Part shown: positions 49,215 to 61,862 of the stretch, piece by piece
Layout: every line of letters begins with the position of its first letter
Numbering within the stretch: position 1 is the first letter of the stretch
Assembly (NCBI GenBank): GCA_947846985.1
Contig: CANTUZ010000002.1
Location: forward strand, 129,108,889 to 129,172,888
Direction: 5' to 3'
Length of the DNA stretch: 64,000 nucleotides
Source: Fratercula arctica
Lineage: Eukaryota; Chordata; Aves; Charadriiformes; Alcidae
Position numbers and translations under genes: made by a program
The notes under the pieces: model-generated
What the model was told of the DNA's origin: nothing
What the model saw: the letters and a program-made list of their open reading frames with translations, nothing else
The model's database searches: none

Positions 49215-49460
49215 CCGGGTTATGCCCACCGCCCCATCTCCCTTCTGTTCTGTCAGACATGCTCTTTACCTTCTCTCTTCCCTCCTCCTCTCCTTGAATT
49301 GTATTCTATTTTCTCCCCACCCTCCATTACTACCTTGCTCTGATAAGATGCCTAAAAAACCCAGCCTCATTTTCACAGGTATTCAGGTGGCAAGTGATAC
49401 CTTCTACCTGCCCTTTTTTTTCATTACCTGTTCTTCTCCCTTTCCCATTACCCCTCACCC
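49215..49460 (+). repeat. Pyrimidine-rich tract
   Basis: Strong C/T excess on the plus strand over about 245 bp. It explains the 191-codon open frame that crosses it. No coding evidence. Confidence 0.65.
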
Positions 49461-51140
49461 TACTCAGAAACATGCAAGCCAGATAACCATCACAGGACAC
49501 AGACAGCAATTCAGCCGGCAGACAGCACTGAAAGAGCAATCAGCTCTTGTTGCCAAGCCCTTATATACACTGCAAAGTGCTGTGGAGCCGAGCACAGCTG
49601 GTTACAGCAAGAGGAGAGGACAATAGGAGTTTGGCCAGTCAAACGGAGACTGCCATCCCTTCCCCAAACTCACTCCAAGAGGTTGTTTCATCGACTCCTT
49701 CCCTTCTGCGCAGGCACCAATTTGCAGGGATGCTCTTGTTGTCCCAATACAGGGACGCTCTCGTCCCAATACTGCCATGAGCGTGGTGGCCACCACTTCT
49801 GACATTGGGCCACATTGCTTCTTAAGGGAGCAGTGCCCTCAAGGACTATATGGTGAGGCTCTTCCTAATCATTGTCTGGGCATAGGCTCCTGACACCATG
49901 AATGGCATTATCGGATAGGGTATGCGTTTCCCTGCAATGCGACCAGAACTGCCAGCATCAAGTGATCATAGAAAAGTCATTATGTTAGGTCATGCGGAAG
50001 ATTTCTATCTATCTAGTGTAACAGAGGAATGAACAGCTCAGGAGAAGGCTTCAAGGACAGCCCGTTGCTGCCCAGGCCAGAGGTGTCAAGATGGCAGGAA
50101 CCACAATATGGGGCTGACTCTGCCAGCCCAGACCTTCCTCTAGGCACCCATGGACTGTATGAAAATCTGAGTAATTACTTAGTAGTTACTCAGTAAAATG
50201 TGATATTACTATATTGCATTTGTTTTCTTAATAATTGTCACAAACTATATATCCCATTCCAATCCATGTCATCCTGTTTCAATAGGAGCTGCTGAAATCC
50301 TTTCCTCATGTTCCTTGGGACTGCAACAACAGGCTAGTTAAAACCTGCCTGGACCTCTAAATAATAGTAAAGCTCCTCCTTGAATTATACGTTATATCAG
50401 GTGGTTGCCAAGCATTCCTAGCTTAAATGGGGTGAACCTGCTGATCAAGTATGGTAGCTCCATCATGTGTTAAACTCTTTTTCATTCTTCAGGTGTGCCT
50501 ACAGGGGAAAAAAGACCCAACACGACAAAATCCAGCCAAGTAGGAAAACAGCTGGTTAAATATAAAAGAAAGGGAAAAAAGTCTTTTATCTTTTATTTAT
50601 TTTTGCTGTATTCTTTCCTTCAAGTATGTGGAAATGTTATTTGAAATTACATATAAGGGATGAGATTTAATAAAAAAAAATGCAACAAGAAGGAAAGATT
50701 TGGTGAGCATGGTATCGCCCTAAAAACAAATTAAGTATTTCAGATTAGGATCCATCTCACTTAGCGTATATTTTAACAAATGGATTGCCATATGTAGAGG
50801 ACAGTGAAATTCCCCTGTTCCTGATATCCCAGGGGTCTGAGCTATAGCTTTCATTCTAGGACATTAATGGAAGATTCCTAACCAGGCTGAGTTTACTAAA
50901 ACAAAAACAACTCAAGGTCACACTTCTTAGGATGAAATACGTTCAATAGAATCACTGAAAAGGGCACATGTGCTCCATGCAGATGTACTTACAGATGTCA
51001 ATCATATATGTTCTTACTTTTTGAAACCTGAAGTGTAATGGGGGTATATTTATGTTAAAAGGCATTAAAAAAATCAAGAAATCAATTTCTGGTAAGAAGC
51101 CTTCATATGAGGAAGAGCAAATGTTCTTTCCAGCTCTTTG

Positions 51141-51142
<2 letters not shown>

Positions 51143-51176
<34 letters not shown>
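51143..51176 (+). repeat. Uninterrupted T34 homopolymer
   Basis: Thirty-four consecutive T, the longest mononucleotide run in the window. It could be the poly-A tail of a minus-strand retroposon, but no recognisable body or AATAAA lies on the expected side, so an expanded homopolymer is more likely. Length may be imprecise in the assembly. Confidence 0.9.
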
Positions 51177-51178
<2 letters not shown>

Positions 51179-51788
51179 CTTACTGACATTGTGGTAAAGC
51201 ACAGCAGGGGCTTTGTAACAATTTATCGATGAGAACTAGCCAAGGACATTTGTGGTCTTAAAAACGCACTACCAAGGCAAAAAAACCCCAAACCCAACCT
51301 CAAAACCATGAAGTGAATTTTAAAAAGACCACAAAAAGCTCCAGTGCACTCCTCCTGGGGTCTCCCATGGGAATCTTTGAAACATTGCCTTTTTTTTTTC
51401 TGTTAGGATTTCCTGTATTAGCAAGAAACCTGTTGATCCTCTGGAGCCCAGAAGAATTCATCCTGTTCCTTAGGTAAAACATGCCATGACCAGGGGAAGC
51501 AAAAAACCGCAAGTGCTGTACGTGGAGCACTGTACTTTTTCATAAGAAGAGTAAAATTTTTCAAAAATGTAGATGCTGGTCTTTCAGCTTGTGCTGACCC
51601 ACAGAACTCCCGAAGGCAAACTTCGGGAAGTCTGGTCATGGAGGAGGGCCAGTTGTAAGATTTAGCCCTCAAAGTTGTGTTTTTCTCCAAAAGAAATCTG
51701 CACTGTCCTGACCAGTGGTGGGCAGAGAGAGACAGTTTTCTTGACTTGCTGATAGAAAAAAAATCAGAAACTGAAATGGTCAGCTGAA

Positions 51789-51836
51789 ATGATGAAGATT
51801 AACAAAGGTCAGATGATGAAGATTAGCAAAGCTCAG
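51789..51836. repeat. 24-bp perfect-length tandem duplication
   Basis: Two head-to-tail units, 51789-51812 and 51813-51836, sharing ATGATGAAGATTA and CAAAG, differing at two positions (A/G and G/C). A recent local slippage duplication. Confidence 0.85.
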
Positions 51837-54800
51837 AACAGCAGTCTGACCTCTGGCTAAAACATAAGAGACTTTGAACTGCAAGGCTAGCAAAACAGTG
51901 ATTTTTCCAAAAAAAAACCACCAAAAACTTGTATGGATACACACATACACCTCCCCTTCAGTCTTGTAACTACAGACTCATTATAATGGTGTCACAAGAG
52001 CTTAAAAAGGCACTGGTATCACAGTTTTATTAGACTTTATTTTCTACTTCATTTGAAATAGAAAATTAATGAAAGTTAATGTATTGACATTATTTTTAGC
52101 ACCGTGAATTCCCATATATCAAAGTATTTATTAAAAGCTATCAATGTACCTATTTAATGAAGTGAATGAGTACTGCAAAATACAAATGAAAGCGTGATGT
52201 TCATTTCACTTCAGGTTTTGCTTCAGACTTCAGGCATGTGATTTGTTGTTCTGTTATTGCAAGTTTGGTCTTTTAAATCAAGCAACACAAAATGTTGTGT
52301 ATTTTGTGCAGCTCTGGTGAGCTGCAAACCTGAAAATATGTAACATTCCTGTTCTAGCTTAGACATTTTTACCGTCCTTACCTCACCATGCCTTTCTAAA
52401 TACACACACATGCGTTTACACGCAAGAGAATTAAGAATCCAAATGGTCAGCAGCAAAGAAGAAAATAGTAATTTCAGAGCTTAGGTTGTAGTGTGGTGAG
52501 TATTTAATTCAGAAATAAAGCAATGAGATAATGAAGCTTTCCTCTTTTAATGAATGCTACCTTTGTACCTTACGCCACTGTTCTCGGGTGGGAAAGGAGT
52601 ACTGACAAGGTTATCGTCTCCCATTGCCCCATCCCTAGTTATCATTTTAACTCAATCTCATACATAAAAGAAGGCTAAAACTTTGATGATTCACTGAAAT
52701 GAGAATTATTTGCTTTAATTCTTCTGTTTAATTTCCTTGGATTCTTACAACATGTCCAACATGGTACAATCTGAGCATCATCTAATGCAAGTTTTTTCTT
52801 CTATAGGAACCTCCCCCCACACCTGTGGGAAGTATTCATCAACTGCATGCGTTCAGCAGTAAATATCATAGTAAGAAGGTTGAAATACAGGCCAAAGACT
52901 AATTGGAATATCTTCATTCATCATTGGTTTTCAAGCTTGCGTTGAAGTTGTCTTTCAGCCAAAGGCACCACTCCATCTCAAATTACTCATGTTCCACATG
53001 TTTTTACATTTGAAATATATAAAGCAATATGCATAAAGCAATAGTAACCGATGATTACGTGGCATGTTGGAGCTAAATGCTGGAATATTATCACTCAGAG
53101 GAAAGTCTGGGCCCCTCGGCCCCAGGCTATTCTCTTTTCAGTGGCTGAGGTGGAGAAAACACTTGTAACTCAAGTAAGTGGCTTTGCAATGGATGTTCCT
53201 CAGGTATCTGCCTTCCCGCCAGGCCCTTGAGTGTGAGTAGCATATGAAGGAAGTAGCTACTGAATATTATTGAGGAAATAAATGGTGTAACAGTCCATCA
53301 GTATTTACATACATACATAAATATTACTTTTTTTTCCCCTTTTTTAAGAATTGGCTAATAAGGAGTAAATTCTAAGAAGCAGAATTGGTGTAGCAGTCGG
53401 TAGGGTTTTAATCAACCAATTCAGACACCTGTCCTTCTTCTAAAGACCATGTATGTCTTAGATCTTTTCCCATATATGTGCTAATCATAATCTTGAAAGT
53501 TTAAGTAGGCACAAAGTTGTGTCAATTTGTTCACTATTTAAAATAACAAAGGGCTTCATCTCTAAGGAGAAAGTCTGCACAAAAGGAAATTCAGCAATGC
53601 AGGCAAAGGAAATTCCAAGTTTACCTAAAAGTCTATAACAAATAACTTCATTAAAAAATGCAACTGAAAGCAACCTGCCTGGGATATTCTAAACAGCTAC
53701 TAGAGCCCCATCTGAAATGGGGATAGATGCCCTCCACTGACCAATTCCAATGCAGGGAGAGCTGTTAGCTTAGCAGATTTTTGATGGGATCTTGAGCATG
53801 GTTACAGACACATACACAGCGATTCCACAAAAGGCTTTATCAGGCATATGAATCCAAGCTCTGCCCTTGGAAGCCAAAAGGAACTGAACAAGATTAGGAA
53901 GACATAGGCAGCAGGACAAAGACAAGGACCTGGCAGAGACTAGCACACCAAAATATTCAAGAGGGAAACTTTCCTTGCTTTAGACCGAGCCAAAGAAGAA
54001 ATAGCAAACAGTGGTTACAAATGTGTCGATCTGCTGCTTACAACACTGAGATTTAGAATAGCCCACTTCCCCTATGATGTTCCTTTATTGCTCTTTTTTC
54101 CCCCCATAGACTGGTAGAGGAAATGTGCTGTAGAGCACACAAAGCAAAGGCTGGTCCCAAGCAGCCCATAGAGCTGACGTGTTGCAGCTCCCTTCTAGGC
54201 CATGCACTGAGGTTCCTTCCCTTGGAGAACAGACCACGATGGGAGAAAGAGGCAAAGCTGGCCATGGGAAGTACATGCTTGTGTCTCACTTCTGTGTAGT
54301 AATTTTTTGAGGTGCATTAACATGGACTTGGGCTTTATTCTTTGCATCAGTCTCTGCAGCACAAGAAAAATTATTTAGCTGAGCTGTGGCTCTTTTTTTC
54401 CATTCGGAAAAATAAGAATTGCTCTCCCCATCTGTCTTTACAAAAGCCTCTGAAGATCTAAGGACAAAAAGTGTGAACTGATATCACATCGGGAAATTAA
54501 AATATTCTTATTCAAGGTCTCCCAAACTTCTGACTGTCCATCAGACCTGCTTCCACTTTTACTGCTTTGAGAAGACCCTCTTTTGGCAGAGAAATCTCCG
54601 AGTAACAGAAGGTCACCAAAATACCTCCAAGACCTCCCTCTGTTGCAGGCTCCTACCTTGTCCTGGCTGTTGGCACAGGGCCTTGGAGAAGGTGGCAGTC
54701 AGAAGCCAGCAAGAAATAGTCCTGGAAGAGACCAACCTGCACCAGAGCCTGCCCTACACAGCTGGGAGCCAGAGGTGTTGCCAAGACCAGACCAGCCCAG

Positions 54801-55029
54801 CCAGAAACTCCAGGATTGGGGTCATTGTGCTGCAAAGGAGCCATTGTAGTGAAATCAATAGGGACGTTTTAAAGTACCTTTACATGTCAATTCTAGTGTC
54901 AGAACAGAGCAAGTCAAAGAGGGTTGACCCCCATAGCAGGTTAAACTCCTGAGGGTGGAGATAATCTCACAGCAGGAAAGGAGGAAAGTGCTATGCCCGC
55001 CTGGGCCAAGATGCTTTCACACTCCCCAT

Positions 55030-55290
55030 CGCCAGCTTTAGGCTGTGGAGCCGGCCATTATCAGAGTCATTGTCATTATTATCTTTAAATCTGCTGCCTC
55101 GCATTCAGGCATCTATCAGGAAAAGACCCAAGACCCTATTAGTGCAGGCAATAAGCCCTGAGAAGGAGGGGAGGAAGCTCGTTCATAGATAAATTAACAT
55201 CCTTGCTGGCTACATTCCTATCAGCTTTGTTAATTCTGAAGTGACATTTATTGATAAATCAGATTTTATCACCCTTTCCCATCAATCAGC
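55030..55290. promoter_or_regulatory. Candidate enhancer-like block with seven GATA cores
   Basis: GATA/TATC cores occur at 55058-55064 (TTATCAG), 55079-55085 (TTATCTT), 55113-55120 (CTATCAGG), 55188-55193 (AGATAA), 55218-55225 (CTATCAGC), 55252-55258 (TGATAAA) and 55265-55273 (TTTATCACC). TTAATT and CAGCTG words are also present. Seven in about 215 bp is dense, although this stretch is AT-leaning. It looks like a GATA-factor-responsive element; tissue and target are unknown. Confidence 0.38.
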
Positions 55291-56364
55291 TGGACGAGTC
55301 TCCTACCAGAGTTGTTTTTTTTTTTTTTTTTTATTGCCACATACAATAATTTGCCAGACACAAACACTTACCATCTGCTGGGCCAGGGGGAGCCGAGTAT
55401 CAAACCTCTGTATGAAACCCTGTATTTTCAAAAACCATGTGCTCAAAAGACACTGCTGCCAGTGTGTCCTGGCTGCGTCCATGATATCTGTCTTCCTGCT
55501 CTCAAACTGCAGGTCAGAAAGTCAGCATTTTCCTGTTTAATGTATTATTCCTTTGTGAAAGTATGTCACTCCCTCCCAAAATGATGCTTCCAAAGAACAA
55601 GGTGCCTAAATAATAAAAAAATCCTTTACCTGAAGGAGAAGCTTCCATTGCAAACACATGTTAGGGATCTGAAAACAGTGGTTGGAAAAGCCTGTTTATT
55701 TTACTGATGTAAAAAAAACGTGTTAGAAAAGCCAGGAATATTCATCCCTCACCTCAGCGAGTTAAGAAGTCAAATTCCTCAAGAAGATTCAGAAATGTTT
55801 TGCCCTGGTCTAGATGAGCAGTCACAAAAGACAATATCTGACAGGTTTTCATTAGCAATTTTAAGTTAATTGACTATTTTATCAGCAACTGCATGAAATA
55901 CACCAAGAAGTAAGAAATATACCTCCCTTCTTCTCAGCTGTTCTTTTGGGAAAGGGAAATATTTGATCATGATATAATCTTTAAAGGTCCGGGTAGAAAA
56001 AAACATTAACTTCTTGATATATTGTTCTCCAAGTGAATGGCAGTGGGTGGAAGCTTGCAATAATCCCATAGATGTTCAGAAAAAAAGAATTAATCTTTTA
56101 ATCAGATTCAGGTTTAAGTAAAATAATCCAAACTCATGGAACAGAGTGGGAAGACCTTGGTCTTTAAGGTGGTGAATAGTACTAAAAGACCTCTTTACTC
56201 CTCTGAAGGTAGTTAACTGAGCTGACTGCCTCAAGCTTTGACACTTAAATATCATGTTTAGCAAGGGAAAGATGCATTGAATTTGTAAAATGTTTGCCCT
56301 TTTCCTACAGTCATACATTAATCCACTAAACTGTGTAATTCTTTTATTTTCTTTTATTCCATGC

Positions 56365-56490
56365 CCTGCAAGCGATGACGAGAAGAAAGCAGCGAAGAGC
56401 CTGCCATTGAAGTAAAGTGGGGAGGTGGATGGGGGGCTGCTGGGTGGCGGCCGCGCATCAGAATAGTTACAATAGCGGCTTAAAAGCTCT
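56365..56490. promoter_or_regulatory. Isolated CpG cluster with GCGGCCGC
   Basis: About seven CpGs in roughly 110 bp, including GCGGCCGC at 56447-56454 (a NotI-type word, rare outside CpG islands), in DNA otherwise CpG-poor. It is too short to be a typical island. It could be a conserved element or a remnant unmethylated patch. Confidence 0.35.
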
Positions 56491-57460
56491 TTCTTACAGC
56501 CCCCCAGGGACTGGTATGTAGCCAGCAACATATAAGGCCCCTGAATCCCCCTGAAGCACTGGCCGAGGAAGGGACCTGCCTAGAAGCAAGGAGAGGTGGA
56601 CAACTGCATCCTGTTGGACTTCACATGCAGAAGGGTTGAGGAGAGGCAGAGCTGTTGGCCTGGTCTTGTCAACCGCCCATGCTGGCCCCTCCATGGTGCC
56701 CAGGGTCTCGTGGGGCCACCTGGCCACAGCGGGACTCAACTGTGCTGCAGCTACGGCACCTCAGATTAAAGTCCGGCAGGTTAAACTTCTGATGAGTTTC
56801 TAATGACTATAAAAGCTCCCCTTTGGCCTTCGGTGTTACAACTATTTATGAGGTTGACCTTTAATTATTCTCTCGTGTAGAAATCTTTGAAAATATGTCT
56901 TTGAAAGCTTGACAAATACGGACCTACACAGCACAGATCAATACCAATATAGTAACACTATGAAGTAGAGAAGCTTCCACAAAAGCAAATGCTAAAATGT
57001 TTTACCAGCAAAGCTGCTTCAAAGGACTTAACGCCTTCAGCTGGGCACTGTCAACTCTTACAGAAGGGTCTAGAAAATGTAAAAAAAATATGCAAGGGAT
57101 GCCAAATATCAACGCAATGTAAAGACTGGAAAGGGTATGAGCCATTATCCCACTGGGGCCCAAGGGAACCACAACCAGCAGCAGCAGCAGGACAAGAGTG
57201 TCTGCCATCTGCCACTGCTGTAAAGTCTTCTGCTCATCCTCCGTTCAGATGAGGCTGGGAAATAAATAGATGATGTTGAGTACCTAGTTTGAAAGTCACG
57301 GTATTTGTTGAAAAGAAGCTCTAGCAAATTCATTATCTTTTGCAACAATAATGACATCCAAAGAAGTAATGAAACTAAGAATGGATAATTATTAGTCCTC
57401 TGTTCAGTTTACTTGATTTTTCAAAAGGACATTTTTAGTAGACATTATACATAAGCATGG

Positions 57461-57518
57461 GCATACTTACATGTACATGAATACACATATATGTGCGCAT
57501 ACATACACACGAATACAA
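57461..57518. repeat. Alternating CA/TA/TG low-complexity stretch
   Basis: Mostly alternating purine and pyrimidine (ACATGTACATG, ACACATATATGTGCGCATACATACACACG), a degenerate dinucleotide repeat with Z-DNA-forming character. Confidence 0.6.
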
Positions 57519-57639
57519 AATAAAGAGTCACTTATATTCTGTTAAAAATGGTGACTACGCTTGGAAAATACCTACACAGTGTAGAGGAGGGGGTTATCGA
57601 TACAACCATACGGTTGTGTAAGACAGAGGCAAGAGGAAT

Positions 57640-57890
57640 CTCATAATCTGGAATACTTCATTTTGATTTGAATCCACCTAGTATAAATCTATTATTATAA
57701 TGCAAGTTTAATACCTTGTGTCATAAGCATTATGGAAATAAGTGTGGTTTTTCGTATGACAATGATTAAAAGCATGAACCTGTATAAACACAATATGCAT
57801 CATCTTTGGCCATAGCTATGCATTAGATAGAACTGCCATTTGTGCTAACCTAATGAAACTCTGCTGCAAGGAAGACGAGTCCCACAGATA
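57640..57890. promoter_or_regulatory. Candidate enhancer-like block
   Basis: Words include TGTGGTTT (RUNX-like), GACAATGATTAAAA (SOX plus homeodomain), ATATGCATCATC and TATGCATTAG (POU-like ATGCAT), and GTATAAACAC (FOX-like). The texture is of conserved AT-rich regulatory DNA. Weak on its own. Confidence 0.28.
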
Positions 57891-59475
57891 TAGATTAAAG
57901 AAAAAGTAAAGATAAAATTTAAAAGAATTTCTAATAATTTTCATTTCCTTATTGCTGCCAGAATAAGTGATCCATCTACCAGATAGGTATAATTAAAGAA
58001 AAGTGTCACTGAGTAAAACAGTTCCATGGATTTGCGGTGAGGTTTTAACTGCTACCAGACACTTTAGTTTTCTTTCTCTTCTGAATTTCCCCCAAATTAA
58101 CTGACTTTCTCTTATTCAGAAGAACAACTGTTCTCCCTCAACCCTCCCATACAACCTTTTTGTCATAACAACATCCTGGCTAAAACAGCTCCCATGAGAC
58201 AAAATCAATCAAAGCCATAAAAGAAGACTGGTTTTGTCATGACAGGCCCTACTGCTCATGCTTTACAGTTACAAAACCGACAGCAACTAAACTGGGTTGG
58301 ACAGACCATCTGAATAAATCCAGCCAGTTACTCCAGCCAAAATCAACATAGCTTTTGAATTTGCATATTATACACTTAATAAAAACAAACAAAAAACACA
58401 ACATAGAAATAAGCTATGTTAACATGGTGGTAACGGTGTTGTAATGGGGTAGAAACACAAAAGGAACTTAAGAGCCCTAAATCCAGGCGCCTTCCCTGCA
58501 GAGAGTTAGGCTTAGCATGTTTTCCTCTGAAGCTCCCTGCCTCCTTGCCTGCCTGCAGATCTGGCAACTGAACTTTCTCCTTGATGGAAAGAAACCCCCC
58601 AAAAATAAACTACCTGAAAGGATCCCTCTCCATCCCTCCTTTCTCAAACCTCCAAAATATTAGGCTGAGCACACCCTTGGGAAGGGATCTGATGGGACAG
58701 GCGAAAAAACCAGATGCTTGTGTAAATAACCAAATATCTCTTTTCCAGTAATTTTCCCTTTGCTGACATGTTTGGGGTTTTTTTTCATGCTGAATCTTGT
58801 TTTTTGTATACTAGAGTAACTGTGTGTGGGATCCCTCTAGTTCTGAAACTAAGGGAAAACAGCTCAGAAGAAGAGGCATGGGTTAAATAGAAGCCTACTG
58901 TGATAGAGTGATGAATGTAGTAATATCCATGCAGGGTTTCATACCACCCTTGACTGTAGGTCCATCAAAGTGGAGAGAAAAAACTCATTTTGACTAGCAA
59001 AGGTCCAGATCAGCTTTGATACACTGTGTGGAGCAAAGACACCCAGCAGAGGCCTGTCTCACCTTCCCTGGCTGCAGAACCATAGTGTGAAGCTTTCTTT
59101 TACTGCCAAAGTGGGGGAGGAAGCCTTAGAGAAGGCAGCTGTAGACACACCAGGAAAGCAAGATCCAAGCATTGCTGCCCTCTGTCTCTCTTTCATCACT
59201 ACACATGGTTTAAGGAGGGCAAAGCCCTCAGCCCCACCAGTGTCCTTCAGCCTGTGTCACCACTGTGACACTTCAGGCAGTGTCACCACTACCAGCACTC
59301 GCTGTTCCTGTCTTGCCCATCCCCAGTACCAGCAAGAGCAGGATGCTGCCAGCCTATGTTCCTGCTCGCTGATGGGTGCCTCGGTGGGAAACAGCCACAC
59401 ATCAGTCTGCACAGGGAGGTTCAAGAAAGTGAATGGATTCCCTTTGCTTGTTTCCTTGGGGCTTTCACATCCCTG

Positions 59476-59507
59476 AAAAAAAAAAAAAAAGAAAAAAGAA
59501 AAAAAAA
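59476..59507 (+). repeat. A-rich run interrupted by G
   Basis: Fifteen A then shorter A runs separated by single G. It could be an old poly-A tail, but no recognisable retroposon body precedes it. Confidence 0.7.
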
Positions 59508-59589
59508 TTCGCTTTTCATTAAAAGAGTCTTTTGAGTCTGTTGGTGAAACTGATACTGCAGAAATATGTGTTCCTGTGTGCTGCCTTCC

Positions 59590-59760
59590 TGCTCCGTAAT
59601 GGCTCTTGCATTAAGGACCGGGGAGCGGGTGGGGGAGGCTGCTGTTGTCCATTTACTTTAGTAAAGATTGCTATTGAATGAAACCTTTAATGGGGGGTTT
59701 ATGCTCCCGCTCAGCTAAGAGCTCCGAGTTTGTGGCAGGGTAGTCTTTCCCTCCACCTTG
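59590..59760. promoter_or_regulatory. Candidate enhancer-like block
   Basis: Retained CpGs (TCCGTAA, ACCGGGGAGCGGG, CCCGCTC, TCCGAG) border an AT-rich core with the small inverted repeat TTTACT-TT-AGTAAA near 59652-59665 and ATTGCTATTGAATG. Motif and texture evidence only. Confidence 0.28.
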
Positions 59761-61344
59761 ACAGCTATTAGAGAATCAATACAGGTAACCCTTCAGCTGG
59801 CCATCAGCAACTGATGGCTGTGGGGCTGCCCTGGCCACTGCTGTGGGGTCACTTGTGCAAAAGGGAGACTTCTCTGGGGAGCAGCCCCCCACCACATCCC
59901 TGCTGCCACCGCGATGGGCCAGTATCCTCCAAACCATGAGGAGCCCTACGGCTCCGCAGGGAACACCACCGATTAAGGCAAAGCAGGGACTTGACCCTTT
60001 CTCCCTAGGGAGAATGAGCTCCACAGTTTGACTTAATTTCAGGGAATTCCAATTTTTGGACAGTATAATGCAAGAATTATCCCTTTCCCCTGCCTGGATA
60101 GAACAGAGGACGTTTTCTCTGCTACCCTGTTTCTGCTAATGACCAAGGTGTCTCCTACTGGTTCTGCTCAAGCCTCTGCAAGTCAAAGTGGGAGAAATCG
60201 CATTTTTTCACTGCTACTTTGCAGGCTGATAATCCCATAGTTTGCAGGACTGCGTTGGCATTCTCATGCTAAGGCATGTGACAGTGCTCTCTGCACTACT
60301 AAATTGCTGGACTAGCCAGGGTTAGTCCTCTGAATTCAAGTCTGGTTTGCCACCGCCCCAATGCAGCTAAACTGAGGTTTCCAGGACAGTCCCTACAGCA
60401 GGAGCTGCTGCAGAGTGACCAGTTGGGGATGGAGATGGAGTAGAGCTGCTCGGGTCCCGCTGTAGGATAGGCAGAGGTGCTGTCATACTTCTCCTCCAGT
60501 GCTCCCGCACACCCCCAGCTGCCAAAACCCAGCACCAGGCACCCCAAAGGGACACGCTTTTCAGAAAAGGCATTCACTGGTGGAGACCAAGCCATATTAA
60601 AGCTTGAGTCAAACATCCTAAAAACAGTTGCTGGTCCCACTGAAAATCTGGATGTGTTTTACATGGGGTCAAAAAAGAAGGAAAGCAGAGAGCAAATCCC
60701 TCATGCCTGAGGCCCTATACTACCTGCACTAAGGAGAGCCAGAAGGGAGAATGTGCAAGGGGACGTGCACGTGTGAGGACAGAAAGGGAAATGAAGGTGA
60801 CGGTGACTGTCCGTAGGGGTGATACAAACCCCCAGCGCTTGCTGCAGAGGCACGTAAGAGACTGGCAACCCTGAGAAACGGGTTTCTGAAGGAGGGGACA
60901 GCCAGTCAGGGCTCCCCGGCTGAACAATCTCTCTTCTTTAATGGACAGTTTGGCACTAATCAATATTTGTTTGTGGCATTATCTTCAATTCACTAAGCTA
61001 CTTGCTGCTTTTTGCCTTCCCTCGGTGGTTAACCACCTCCCTCTCCCCCGAGTTCCCCGGGGAGCGCAGCGGGACAGGGACAGGGGCTGGAGCAGCAGGG
61101 GGATGGGGACCAGGCATTTGAAGAGTGGGGAGATGCCAGAGGCAGCAGATGTCCGTGGCCAGGCCCTTTGTTCCCTGCACTCGCCAGCCTGAGCTCTGGG
61201 ACCACCTTTTTGTTTTTGTCTCGCCATTGTCATTCACCAAGGAGGGGCTTTTCAGGAGTTAGCCTCACACACGGCTCTCCCCCCTGCCCCAACAAAACAG
61301 CCAAGATTACCCTCATCCTCTGGTTTCTATTTAGATCACTTTCC

Positions 61345-61475
61345 ATTTAACATTTAAAAAACCCTGACTCAGTTAATGCAAAGCACTTAAAATCAGCTAG
61401 TGTCTTACAGGGCTGATTCATCCCAAGGGCTTGTCTTGCTGCTCCCCTTGTCAGGAGCATTTTTAATCCTAGTTA
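61345..61475. promoter_or_regulatory. Candidate enhancer-like block with AP-1 site
   Basis: TGACTCA at 61365-61371 is an exact AP-1 consensus, followed by GTTAATGCAAAGCAC (POU/HNF1-like) and AAAATCAGCTAG. Weak support as a single-site block. Confidence 0.28.
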
Positions 61476-61803
61476 GGAGAAAGAAGAGGGAGGGTGCACA
61501 GGCCAGGTACGGTTTCTGTAATGCTTTGCCTTGGGGAATGCAGTGAGAATGAGACTCCAGCCAGGGAAGCCATGCTACAGCCGCTGCTTAAGTCAAACTG
61601 AGTGAGGAACGTGGGTACCTATTGCACATAGTGTATTACTACAGTCACTGTCATGGAAAATGTCACTTCTGTCCCATATTTGGTGATGCTGAGAAATGTG
61701 AGATGCAGATCAGAGCATGCAGAGCCACAGACCGGTCCCCCGGCGAGCTGTGGGAACATCCTGCTTTCTGCAGCCTCAGCTCAGAAATATGGCCAGCAGG
61801 AGC

Positions 61804-61862
61804 GTAGAATCATAGAATTGTCTAGGTGGGAAGGGACCTTTCAGATCATTGAGTCCAACCAT
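61804..61862 (-). mobile_element. CR1-type 3' tail fragment
   Basis: Read on the minus strand, this is GGTTGGACTCAATGATC, then AAAGGTCCCTTCC, then AATTCTATGATTCTA, the terminal 3'UTR and octamer of avian CR1 elements. Only about 58 bp survive and no ORF2 sequence precedes it. A CR1-tailed SINE is an alternative, since some avian SINEs borrow this 3' end. Confidence 0.75.

Larger units (their letters stand above)
43600..55025. other. Non-coding stretch, no gene recognised
   Basis: No gene recognised. Longer open frames at 46066-46449, 48318-49104 and 49051-49626 lie in GC- or pyrimidine-rich DNA, overlap frames on the other strand and match nothing known. Contents named separately are the paired T16/A16 runs (45275-45444), enhancer-like blocks (45680-45850, 47040-47470), a pyrimidine-rich tract (49215-49460), a T34 run (51143-51176) and a 24-bp tandem duplication (51789-51836). 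An A16 run lies at about 44397-44413. Confidence 0.55.

Noticed and set aside
49051..49626. Longest open frame in the window (191 codons, plus strand)
   Set aside because: It begins at GTG rather than ATG, crosses a strongly pyrimidine-rich tract where stops are rare by composition, overlaps other frames, and resembles no family I know.
56076..56531. 151-codon frame, minus strand
   Set aside because: It crosses a CpG cluster and low-complexity proline/serine-coding sequence. No homology or splice context is visible.
61103..61118. Second CTCF-like site (GCAGCAGGGGGATG)
   Set aside because: It matches the core AGCAGGGGG but fails at the flanking CC and at the GCGC side. G-rich DNA gives such matches often.
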